Shown here: positions 1-5,378 of the stretch, piece after piece
How the letters are laid out: each line of letters starts with the position of its first letter
Position numbering within the stretch: position 1 is the first letter of the stretch
DNA from: Acidianus hospitalis
GTDB lineage: Archaea; Thermoproteota; Thermoprotei_A; Sulfolobales; Sulfolobaceae
DNA: 5,378 nt
NCBI GenBank assembly: GCA_003086435.1
Contig: QEFD01000139.1
Location: forward strand, 1 to 5,378
Direction: 5' to 3'
The notes under the pieces: model-generated
The model's input: the letters and a program-made list of their open reading frames with translations, nothing else
Told to the model about the DNA's origin: nothing
The model's database searches: none
Program-made: the position numbers and the translations under genes

Positions 1-2
1 AC

Positions 3-803
3 TGGTGGAAGAATACTACTGTTTACGATCCTGGAAGAGTTAACGTTCTTAAGGAAAGATTATGGAGTCAAAACGAAGGTACTGTTATAGTTTACGCTCC
101 TAAAGCTCCTTATAGGTGTGCCCCAGCACCAACTGAAACTACATTGCTTTCTCATACAATCTTAACACATAGAGGAGTAAGGCAGAAGTTTAACATTATT
201 CACATAGACGCTAACGATAAAACTCAACCGCCGTTTATAATGGATATCGTAAAACAAACATATGATAAAGCAGGAATTCAGTTAGTTACAAACCAAGAAA
301 TTACGGAAATTGGAGAAGACTACGTAGTTACGAGTTCCGGAGAAAAATATAAATACACTATTCTAGCGATGTTAGAGCCTAATAGAGCACCTAAGTTCAT
401 CGATGAGGCAGGATTAGGTAAAGGTTATGTAGATATTAGGTCTCCTCAAGATTTGAGGCATCCTAAATATGACGATGTACTATCTGCAGGAGACGCTGCA
501 AAGTTACCATTCCCTAAGAACCAAGAGATAGCATTTGAAAGCGCTATGTTTGCAGCAAACAAAATCTTAGAGATGGAAGGTGTGAGCGAGAAAGTGCCAG
601 TGCAGTACGCATTCGTTGGCTGGGCTTATATGGGCAATTTAGAAGGAAAGTTAGAGACGTTAAGTTTACAATTCCAAATGGATCTAACAACACAACCACC
701 AAAGCCGACTAAAGATCCTCAGTTAAAGAGAGATTATACTTTACAGAAGGACAGATGGGAACAAGCATATCTAGAAAAATTATTTGGATATAAAGCTATT
801 TAA
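3..803 (+). CDS. SQR/FCSD-like FAD-dependent oxidoreductase (partial, 5' end outside window)
   Basis: The frame is open to the left edge and ends at TAA 801-803, giving 266 visible residues. About 140 N-terminal residues, including the first FAD-binding glycine motif, are probably missing, since family members are about 400 residues long. Seen: a cysteine in [12 protein letters not shown] (visible residue 39, codon 117-119), matching the first catalytic cysteine segment of sulfide:quinone oxidoreductase and flavocytochrome c sulfide dehydrogenase, and a late FAD-contacting motif [13 protein letters not shown] (Asp at residue 164). Family role: membrane-associated, FAD-dependent sulfide oxidation passing electrons to quinone or cytochrome. 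Odd: there is no other cysteine in the visible part. The place of the second catalytic cysteine holds [10 protein letters not shown]. The C-terminal tail is proline/lysine-rich, then charged. True sulfide oxidation is therefore uncertain, and it may be a paralogue with another donor. An internal TTG at 144 is not the start, because homology continues upstream. The family call is firm; the substrate is not. Confidence 0.82.
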   Translation, partial: WWKNTTVYDPGRVNVLKERLWSQNEGTVIVYAPKAPYRCAPAPTETTLLSHTILTHRGVRQKFNIIHIDANDKTQPPFIMDIVKQTYDKAGIQLVTNQEITEIGEDYVVTSSGEKYKYTILAMLEPNRAPKFIDEAGLGKGYVDIRSPQDLRHPKYDDVLSAGDAAKLPFPKNQEIAFESAMFAANKILEMEGVSEKVPVQYAFVGWAYMGNLEGKLETLSLQFQMDLTTQPPKPTKDPQLKRDYTLQKDRWEQAYLEKLFGYKAI

Positions 804-1930
804 TGGGATAAAACAGTAGTTTTTATTACGCTATTTAATTTTTCTAAATGCACGTTTATATCATCTTCCGTATGTGCCTTACTGATTGACCACTGCGAGT
901 CATAGTTACTCATTGGAATTATTCCAGAGTCTAGCATACCTTTAAAGTATTTATTCCATTTCTTTACATTAATTTCTAGGAATTCTGAATATTTTCTTGG
1001 GGGACTTTCTTTGAAATATATTGTACCACTAATTCCCCAACCAACTACCGCTGCCTTGATCTTGTTATCCTCTATTAAATCCTTATAACCCTTGATAAGG
1101 ATATCGTTAAGCCTCATCATTTCATACATACTCTGTTCGTTTAGCTCGTCCAAAGTTATTCCTAAAGCTTTAATTGAAATAGGACTGGCTCTCACGTAAT
1201 CTCCTTCATTATAATTTATTCCAACTATTCCTATCGGTATACTTCCTGCTAACGATCTCACAAATAATATTATGTCAGGCTTAATCTTTAGGTAACTGGA
1301 AGCACCAGTGTAATACTTTCCTCCGGTTTTTATTTCGTCCGCTATTGTTATAATTCCGTATTCTTTCGAAAGTTCCATTATCCCTTTCAAGAAGTCATTT
1401 TCAGGTAGAACTAGTCCCATGTGAGTAGCTATTGGTTCGAAAATTATTGCTGCAACATCGTAGTTTTGCCTCACAATTTTTTCTAGGTAATCTAAATTAT
1501 TCCACTCTGCAGTTATCTCTTCTCCTAAATCGCACTTCTTTATTAAATCATTTTGGCCGAACCTTATTATTTTCTTCTTTCCTGAAAGTTGTCTAGCTAA
1601 ATTAACAGCGTAAACTTTTGCTTGTTTTTCGCTTGAAAATATTTTAACAGACTTTAATGAGAACCTTCGTTTGAGCTTTTCTATTGTTGCTTTTTGATCA
1701 CTATCCCCTTCTAAGATCGCATTAACTAATTCTGGATTTCCGTAACCAAGTAATGCATCTCCGTTAGACATATCGAAGTCTATGTATTCTTTTCCTTCTA
1801 TATCCCAGACTCTGTTTCCTCTCCCTCGTTTTAGAATAGGTAACTTGTGAGTTACTTTTAAAACAGGGAAGGATTCTTCGTAAAAAACCTTCAGATGCGA
1901 GTGCATCATTCCACCGAATCTTTTTGCCAA
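800..1930 (-). CDS. Degenerate glutamate-1-semialdehyde aminomutase-like protein (class III aminotransferase fold, probable pseudoenzyme)
   Basis: 376 residues from TTG; typical aminomutases have about 430. Fold-type I landmarks are seen in order: [22 protein letters not shown] (31-52, key residues G36, G38, W42, D43, D51), a stretch ending AVNLAR (108-113), [13 protein letters not shown] (160-172), ADEIKTGG (197-204, with the Asp that normally pairs with the pyridine nitrogen), [17 protein letters not shown] (218-234) and KAHTEDDI near the C-terminus (351-358). Active-site residues are missing. The Schiff-base lysine position is Arg225 (AGA). The phosphate-binding SGTEA is SEKQA (100-104). 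The aromatic stacking motif GCYHGH is gone (GQND, 125-128), with roughly 40 residues deleted after it. It therefore probably cannot do the aminomutase step of tetrapyrrole synthesis. The frame is intact throughout, so this is divergence, not fresh decay. A TATA-like box at 1951-1960 fits leaderless initiation on the TTG. The alternative start is ATG 1906 behind GGTGG (1911-1915), giving 368 residues. The frame lies 73 bases downstream of the helicase. Confidence 0.8.
   Translation of the reverse strand: MAKRFGGMMHSHLKVFYEESFPVLKVTHKLPILKRGRGNRVWDIEGKEYIDFDMSNGDALLGYGNPELVNAILEGDSDQKATIEKLKRRFSLKSVKIFSSEKQAKVYAVNLARQLSGKKKIIRFGQNDLIKKCDLGEEITAEWNNLDYLEKIVRQNYDVAAIIFEPIATHMGLVLPENDFLKGIMELSKEYGIITIADEIKTGGKYYTGASSYLKIKPDIILFVRSLAGSIPIGIVGINYNEGDYVRASPISIKALGITLDELNEQSMYEMMRLNDILIKGYKDLIEDNKIKAAVVGWGISGTIYFKESPPRKYSEFLEINVKKWNKYFKGMLDSGIIPMSNYDSQWSISKAHTEDDINVHLEKLNSVIKTTVLSH
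820..843 (+). terminator. T-rich likely terminator of the flavoprotein gene
   Basis: Two T5 runs (820-824 and 839-843) follow the TAA by 17-40 bases. Archaeal transcription commonly ends at such runs without a hairpin. They lie inside the 3' coding end of the convergent aminomutase-like gene, so the two messages would overlap. Confidence 0.35.
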
Positions 1931-1950
1931 ATATAATATAATGATAAAGG

Positions 1951-1960
1951 TATTAATATA
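1951..1960 (-). promoter_or_regulatory. TATA box of the aminomutase-like gene
   Basis: On the minus strand TATATTAATA lies 21-30 bases before the TTG start, preceded by an A-rich BRE-like CAAAAC. This spacing puts transcription start at or next to the TTG, fitting a leaderless message. It also gives the gene a promoter separate from the helicase gene upstream. Confidence 0.5.
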
Positions 1961-1991
1961 GTTTTGGATTGTACATATTACGTTTTTATTG

Positions 1992-2017
1992 AACAGTTTT
2001 AAACTATTTTAACTGTT
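1992..2017. repeat. Inverted repeat over the helicase stop codon
   Basis: AACAGTT (1992-1998) and AACTGTT (2011-2017) are perfect 7-base inverted arms around a 12-base centre that holds the TAG stop (2004-2006). The RNA could form a hairpin at the 3' end of the helicase message. There is no strong following T-run on the minus strand, so classic termination is not clear. Confidence 0.35.
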
Positions 2018-3995
2018 GTAAAAACAGATAAATTGCCTTATATCCTATAGCTTTAGCGTTAATTTCTGCCAGCTTAATCTCTTGCTCATTAGCATTATAA
2101 TAATCCAGTTGCAACTTAGGATAAATGGTCATTCCATCTACGCTTACGTTAAAGTTAATGACTATTGAATACACGTTAGCTCTTTTTGTTGAAGAAAGAG
2201 AAATGAAGGCAGATTCAACTTTTTTCATTATTTCGTCCTTCTCTTTATTCATAGCATTCATTATTTCATCCATCTTTTCAGGGAGTACAAGTTCCATGTA
2301 ATGTAGAAGTAGTCCTTTCTTCTCTAATTTTACTCTACCTTTCTTGGAAATCAATAGCTTACCAACTTCTCTTATGCAATCCTTGCATATTTTCATGCAT
2401 TTTTCTCCAAAACATAAATTACAATAACTACCTAAAAGCACCTTGGAAGCTAGGTCTGCCATTTTATCAACGTCATAATAATAGAAAATTCTACCTTCCT
2501 TTATTGCTCTATCAACGTAATCTCCCATTTGAGTCTCAACGTTTTTTGGAGAAAGCAATACTTCAATAGAAGAAATTTCTCCAACGCTACTGTCTAACTT
2601 AGAAAATGAAGTACCTCCTCCTTCCTTCTTAACTATATCAACAACTCTGGCAACGGGTCCTTTGCCTTCCTTCTTTTCTACGATATAGCTTACGTCTACT
2701 CCTTCTAAATACAAGTTCCTAAGAGCGTCGTCTAAATTATCGTATTCAGGAGTTTTTGGAGTTAAAGCCACTACCAAGTACTTTAATGTATTCTCGCTGT
2801 AGTTATTGTTTTCATCAGTTTTACTCCTAATTAGCCTTCCTAAACGCTGGTAAAACCTTAAAGGGCTTTGAGGAACGTCAGTCATAATTAATAACTTTGC
2901 CTCTGGAATATCTATACCCTCTTCGCCTACTAATGTGGATATAATTACGTCAATTTCTCCCCTTTTAGCACTTTTAACTAATTTTTGTCTCTCAAATTTT
3001 GACGAATCTCCCGTGAGAACCTTTATCCTTCCTGGATCTAAATCTTCTATTGCTTTTTCGAACTCATAAGCGGTAGCTTTTCTGCTAGTGAAAATTAATA
3101 CTGGTTTAAAATCCTCTATTTTATATATTGAAAGAATTTGCCTTAAAGCCCTAGCTTTATGGCTTAACTCCTTGGACTCGCAAAGGAAGTCTAACTGGGG
3201 ATTTTCCTCGATTTTTCCCTCCATTCTACCTAGGCTTTCGCAAAAGGCCTCCTTACCGTAACTGTAAAGCGTAATTTCAAGGAACTTTAAAGTGTTCTTG
3301 TCACCTTTTACTTGGCCTCTGAAAAAGGCGTCATATGCAGAATCCTCAATTTTATTCATTTCCGCATCAAACACGTCAGCAATTGCTTTAGGCGGATTGA
3401 AAGTAGGGTCTATTTCTGCTAAGGCTTTAAAATCGTAGTTTAAGAACTTTGGTTTCCCTAGTTTTTCTACCAGTCTAGGGTCTACCATGTATTTCTTATA
3501 AGAGGGGAGTAAAGCAGTAAAGCCAATCAAGTACTTAGGATCTAAACTAACTAACGTGGATTCATATCTACTATCTCCAAAAGCGTGGTGAACTTCGTCA
3601 ACGATTATTGCCTCAGTTTCTGGAGCACACTTTTCTGCAGTAAAAGGAGTTGAAACTACTATCTTTTTACCTTCCTCAAAGGCGGTGCATTCTCCTTCAT
3701 ATTCCATTCCCACATCCTCTCCGAAGATTTTCCTCCAGAAATTGAAGTACATTTGATCGCAAAGTAATCTTGTTGGCTCCATTACGATAACGTTCTTTAC
3801 TCCTTTTTTAAGGAAATAGTATGCCATGAAGAGTTCTATTACAGTCTTACCGCTTCCAGTAGGCATTGAAACTACTATGAAGTTGCTTTTTCCTTCTTCC
3901 AGTTCTTTTATTATTCTCTCGCTTACGTGAGATTGGTAAGGAAATAAGTTATAACCTAGTTTGTCCTTTACTAACTTGTCAAAATCAGAAAGCAT
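2004..3995 (-). CDS. Superfamily 2 DEVH-box helicase with C-terminal cysteine cluster
   Basis: 663 residues, ATG to TAG. The two RecA-like domains are readable. Domain 1 has a Q-motif-like LFPYQSHVSERI (17-28), Walker A MPTGSGKT (44-51), motif Ia MEPTRLLCDQM (72-82), motif II VDEVHHAF (132-139) and a motif III-like GFTALLP (158-164). A roughly 110-residue charged, helical insertion follows. Domain 2 has PVLIFTSR (298-305), motif V STLVGEEGIDIP (353-364) and motif VI QRLGRLIRS (383-391, with both arginine fingers). The mix resembles Hef/FANCM/Mph1 (COG1111) and SSL2/XPB (COG1061) helicases, so ATP-driven unwinding or translocation on DNA or RNA is expected. After residue 400 come a region I do not recognise, a cluster C525-C528-C533-C537-C540, and an alpha/beta tail. 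There is no nuclease motif I can name. The start is fixed by an in-frame TAG at 4002-4004 and a TATA box at 4020-4027. It is transcribed away from the small gene at 4120. Confidence 0.9.
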   Translation of the reverse strand: MLSDFDKLVKDKLGYNLFPYQSHVSERIIKELEEGKSNFIVVSMPTGSGKTVIELFMAYYFLKKGVKNVIVMEPTRLLCDQMYFNFWRKIFGEDVGMEYEGECTAFEEGKKIVVSTPFTAEKCAPETEAIIVDEVHHAFGDSRYESTLVSLDPKYLIGFTALLPSYKKYMVDPRLVEKLGKPKFLNYDFKALAEIDPTFNPPKAIADVFDAEMNKIEDSAYDAFFRGQVKGDKNTLKFLEITLYSYGKEAFCESLGRMEGKIEENPQLDFLCESKELSHKARALRQILSIYKIEDFKPVLIFTSRKATAYEFEKAIEDLDPGRIKVLTGDSSKFERQKLVKSAKRGEIDVIISTLVGEEGIDIPEAKLLIMTDVPQSPLRFYQRLGRLIRSKTDENNNYSENTLKYLVVALTPKTPEYDNLDDALRNLYLEGVDVSYIVEKKEGKGPVARVVDIVKKEGGGTSFSKLDSSVGEISSIEVLLSPKNVETQMGDYVDRAIKEGRIFYYYDVDKMADLASKVLLGSYCNLCFGEKCMKICKDCIREVGKLLISKKGRVKLEKKGLLLHYMELVLPEKMDEIMNAMNKEKDEIMKKVESAFISLSSTKRANVYSIVINFNVSVDGMTIYPKLQLDYYNANEQEIKLAEINAKAIGYKAIYLFLQQLK

Positions 3996-4019
3996 TCCTA
4001 ACTACATGTGTAGAGTAGA

Positions 4020-4027
4020 AAATATAA
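4020..4027 (-). promoter_or_regulatory. TATA box of the helicase gene
   Basis: On the minus strand TTATATTT lies 25-32 bases before the ATG at 3995, the usual archaeal spacing for a start at or very near the initiation codon. No clear Shine-Dalgarno sequence stands before the ATG, consistent with leaderless translation. Confidence 0.55.
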
Positions 4028-4089
4028 CATTTGCTATTACTAATTTCCTCTCTGCCTTATATGACGACTTTCAACTTTTGTAACGTTGA

Positions 4090-4105
4090 TTTTTTATTTT
4101 TATAT
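4090..4105 (+). promoter_or_regulatory. TATA-like element of the small gene
   Basis: A T-rich stretch ending in TTTTTATAT lies about 15-30 bases before the ATG at 4120. It is the only promoter-like element between the two divergent genes on this strand. No ribosome-binding site is seen before the ATG. The exact TATA centre is ambiguous within the run. Confidence 0.45.
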
Positions 4106-4119
4106 CTTCTAAATATGAT

Positions 4120-4428
4120 ATGCAAAAGACTTTCATCGATAAAAATATAAATATTCAAAAATTAGTCCAAGACCTTCAGAATTCCTTAAGTATTGACGGT
4201 TGGGAAGTCACAACTAACCAGTACGCTCAGAATGATTACCTACTTAGAGGTCAAAAGAAGGGACATTTTCATAAAGTTGAGGAAATTCTAATAAGGGTTA
4301 GAGGAGATCCAAATAACGTCCTAATTACAGTAGACGAAGAGAATATAGGGACTTTCGGAAGAGCTTGGATAAACCTTAAATTACTGGGCGAGATTGAGAG
4401 AAAAGTTAATGATGGTTTCTATAGTTGA
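4120..4428 (+). CDS. Small conserved-looking soluble protein of unknown function
   Basis: 102 residues, ATG to TGA. I do not recognise the family. The reading suggests an alpha/beta fold: a helix (about 9-25), a strand around DGWEVTTNQ (26-34), a strand around DYLLRGQKKG (39-48), a long beta pair around EEILIRVRGDPNNVLITVDE (54-73), and a C-terminal helix (about 84-98). There are no cysteines, membrane segment, signal peptide or DNA-binding motif I can name. Codon use matches the neighbours, and the first ATG follows a T-rich TATA-like element at the spacing expected for a leaderless archaeal message, which supports a real gene. It diverges from the helicase and lies 88 bases before the transporter. 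A shared job with either is not demonstrated. Regulator, small-molecule binder and toxin partner are all unsupported guesses. Confidence 0.7.
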   Translation: MQKTFIDKNINIQKLVQDLQNSLSIDGWEVTTNQYAQNDYLLRGQKKGHFHKVEEILIRVRGDPNNVLITVDEENIGTFGRAWINLKLLGEIERKVNDGFYS

Positions 4429-4438
4429 ATATATAGAA
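4417..4438. repeat. Inverted repeat over the stop codon of the small gene
   Basis: TTCTATA (4417-4423) and TATAGAA (4432-4438) are perfect 7-base arms with an 8-base loop containing the TGA stop (4426-4428). A 3'-end hairpin is possible, but the arms are almost all A/T and would be weak at high temperature. Confidence 0.3.
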
Positions 4439-4473
4439 CTATTTAGCTTATGTAAAACTATTTATTTTATGTA
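4437..4473 (+). repeat. Tandem direct repeat upstream of the transporter promoter
   Basis: Two 18-base copies, AACTATTTAGCTTATGTA (4437-4454) and AACTATTTATTTTATGTA (4456-4473), match at 16 of 18 positions with a period of 19 bases, close to two helical turns. They abut the BRE/TATA element, a position suited to an activator or repressor. The T-rich second copy could instead serve as terminator for the small gene. Confidence 0.6.
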
Positions 4474-4491
4474 GGGAAAATATAAATATAA
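4474..4491 (+). promoter_or_regulatory. BRE/TATA promoter of the transporter gene
   Basis: GGGAAAATATAAATATAA combines a purine-rich BRE-like GGGAAAA with TATAAATATAA. Its centre is about 33 bases before the ATG at 4517, predicting a transcription start around 4508-4512 and a leader of only a few bases. This is the best-formed promoter in the window. Confidence 0.6.
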
Positions 4492-4516
4492 ACTTTCTAT
4501 ATTCAACTCGATAAAA

Positions 4517-5378
4517 ATGAGCAAATCCTTCCCTTCGCCCTTTAGACCTATAGATTCCCTAAAACTAACGTTTAATCATATAAAAATATGGTATACTGCA
4601 GGAATGGGCTTCTTTACTGATGCGTACGATTTATTAATAATAGGATATATACTAGCTACTATAGAGGACTCTTACAAGTACGCAGGAATAGTGATGCCAG
4701 GGTTTACTTCGTATTTAGTAGGTCCTGATAAGGACTTCTGGAATGGCCTATTAGCCTCTATTGCGCTTTGGGCGGCTATAGTAGGTCAGTTAATATTCGG
4801 ATTTTTAGGGGATTATTGGGGTAGGAAAAAAATTTACGGAGTTGAAGCAACGTTACTCACTATAGGAGCTTTTCTAAGTGCGCTGTCCCCTAATCTGATT
4901 TGGTTGATAATATTTAGGTTCATAATGGGTGTAGGAATTGGAGGAGATTATCCCATCTCTGCTACAATAATGAGCGAATATGCTAACGTTAAGGACAGAG
5001 GAAAACTCATTGCTTTAGTCTTTTCAAACCAAGCTTTAGGCTCATTGGCTGCAGCAGCCGTAGGAATAATCTCAGCAGTAGTATTGCCTCCATGTATTGC
5101 TTGGAGAGTTATGGCAGGCATTGGAGCAATCCCTGCAGCAACTGTAATATACTTGAGGAGGAAGGTTCCCGAAACTCCAAGGTACTCCTTACTGGCAAAT
5201 GGAAACGTTGAAGAAGCTAAAAAGGCCGCGTCTTTCCTAGGAGGGGATATTGAAACACGGCAACCAGTATTGGCTAAAAGAATGAGCTTATCAGAGATTT
5301 TATCTAAGTACGGTACTTTACTAATAGGTACAGCAATTCCTTGGTTCATATTAGATATAGCATTCTACGGTACCGGAC
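4517..5378 (+). CDS. MFS transporter, phosphate:H+ symporter (PHS)-type (partial, 3' end outside window)
   Basis: 287 residues are visible and the frame is open at the right edge. Family members usually have 450-550 residues with 12 membrane helices, so roughly seven helices are present. Seen: helix 1 motif GFFTDAYDLLIIG (31-43); the MFS loop motif GDYWGRKKIYG (98-108); the PHS signature GVGIGGDYPISATIMSE (138-154) followed by the loop VKDRGK; and helix 7 motif IPWFILDIAFYG (274-285). From memory of the fungal PiPT structure, its phosphate-site residues Tyr150, Gln177, Trp320, Asp324 and Tyr328 match Tyr145, Gln172, Trp276, Asp280 and Tyr284 here with the same local spacings, and Asp45/Asp48/Asp149 match Asp35/Asp38/Asp144. 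The binding lysine of helix 11 would lie outside the window. Likely role: proton-coupled import of phosphate or a similar anion across the cytoplasmic membrane. Archaeal members are often annotated only as MFS or sugar transporters, so the substrate is inferred. The start is the first in-frame ATG after a TAA at 4490. Confidence 0.9.
   Translation, partial: MSKSFPSPFRPIDSLKLTFNHIKIWYTAGMGFFTDAYDLLIIGYILATIEDSYKYAGIVMPGFTSYLVGPDKDFWNGLLASIALWAAIVGQLIFGFLGDYWGRKKIYGVEATLLTIGAFLSALSPNLIWLIIFRFIMGVGIGGDYPISATIMSEYANVKDRGKLIALVFSNQALGSLAAAAVGIISAVVLPPCIAWRVMAGIGAIPAATVIYLRRKVPETPRYSLLANGNVEEAKKAASFLGGDIETRQPVLAKRMSLSEILSKYGTLLIGTAIPWFILDIAFYGTG

Larger units (their letters stand above)
4424..4507. 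repeat. Imperfect inverted repeat bracketing the transporter promoter
   Basis: GTTGAATATATAGAA (4424-4438) and TTCTATATTCAAC (4495-4507) are reverse complements apart from a two-base TA insertion in the left arm. The left arm overlaps the TGA stop of the small gene. The right arm lies around the predicted transcription start of the transporter gene. The direct repeat and TATA box lie between the arms. AT richness raises the chance of coincidence. Confidence 0.4.

Noticed and set aside
144..146. TTG as the start of the flavoprotein gene
   Set aside because: The same frame is open back to the left edge and carries the conserved cysteine segment and preceding family-like sequence, so the true start is outside the window.
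800..1930. Calling the minus-strand gene a functional hemL or a decaying pseudogene
   Set aside because: The Schiff-base lysine and phosphate-binding residues are absent, which argues against function as HemL. The frame has no stop or frameshift and has a promoter, which argues against simple decay.
4002..4007. ATG-TAG minimal upstream frame before the helicase start
   Set aside because: The TATA box at 4020-4027 predicts a transcription start near the helicase ATG, so this pair is probably not transcribed.
4948..5349. 133-codon open frame on the minus strand
   Set aside because: It lies wholly antisense inside the transporter gene, whose motifs are clear. Its alanine/proline-rich product is a shadow of hydrophobic codons and has no recognisable domain.
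1..5378. CRISPR array, tRNA, insertion sequence or defence island
   Set aside because: There are no regularly spaced repeats beyond one pair, no tRNA-like cloverleaf noticed, no transposase motif or terminal repeats. A lone helicase without nuclease or Cas partners does not support a defence system.

Overview
The window looks like a piece of a thermoacidophilic archaeal chromosome, most likely from the Sulfolobales. The DNA is AT-rich. Codon choice favours AGA/AGG for arginine and ATA for isoleucine. TATA boxes lie about 20-33 bases before start codons with almost no 5' leader. The 5' protein resembles Acidianus-type sulfide:quinone oxidoreductase. The genus cannot be fixed by reading alone.

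Layout: (1) 3-803 (+), the C-terminal two thirds of an SQR/FCSD-family FAD oxidoreductase, cut by the left edge. (2) 800-1930 (-), a class III aminotransferase-fold protein of the glutamate-1-semialdehyde aminomutase type that has lost its catalytic lysine and most PLP-anchoring residues. (3) 2004-3995 (-), a superfamily 2 DEVH-box helicase with a C-terminal five-cysteine cluster. (4) 4120-4428 (+), a small soluble protein of unknown function. (5) 4517-5378 (+), the N-terminal part of an MFS transporter of the phosphate:H+ symporter type, cut by the right edge.

Genes 1 and 2 converge, and their stop codons share four bases. Genes 2 and 3 point the same way, 73 bases apart, but each seems to have its own TATA box. 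Genes 3 and 4 diverge from a 124-base region holding both promoters. An 88-base gap before gene 5 holds a 19-base-period direct repeat just upstream of its promoter, inside a longer imperfect inverted repeat. No intergenic stretch exceeds 124 bases.

Nothing shows that these genes form one pathway. They look like ordinary chromosomal neighbours: respiratory or sulfur redox, DNA/RNA remodelling, anion uptake. The most interesting item is the apparent aminomutase pseudoenzyme, a full-length open frame with a dismantled PLP site. Next are the cysteine-poor SQR-like flavoprotein, the helicase with a possible metal site, and the repeat-flanked transporter promoter. I saw no CRISPR, tRNA, rRNA or mobile element.
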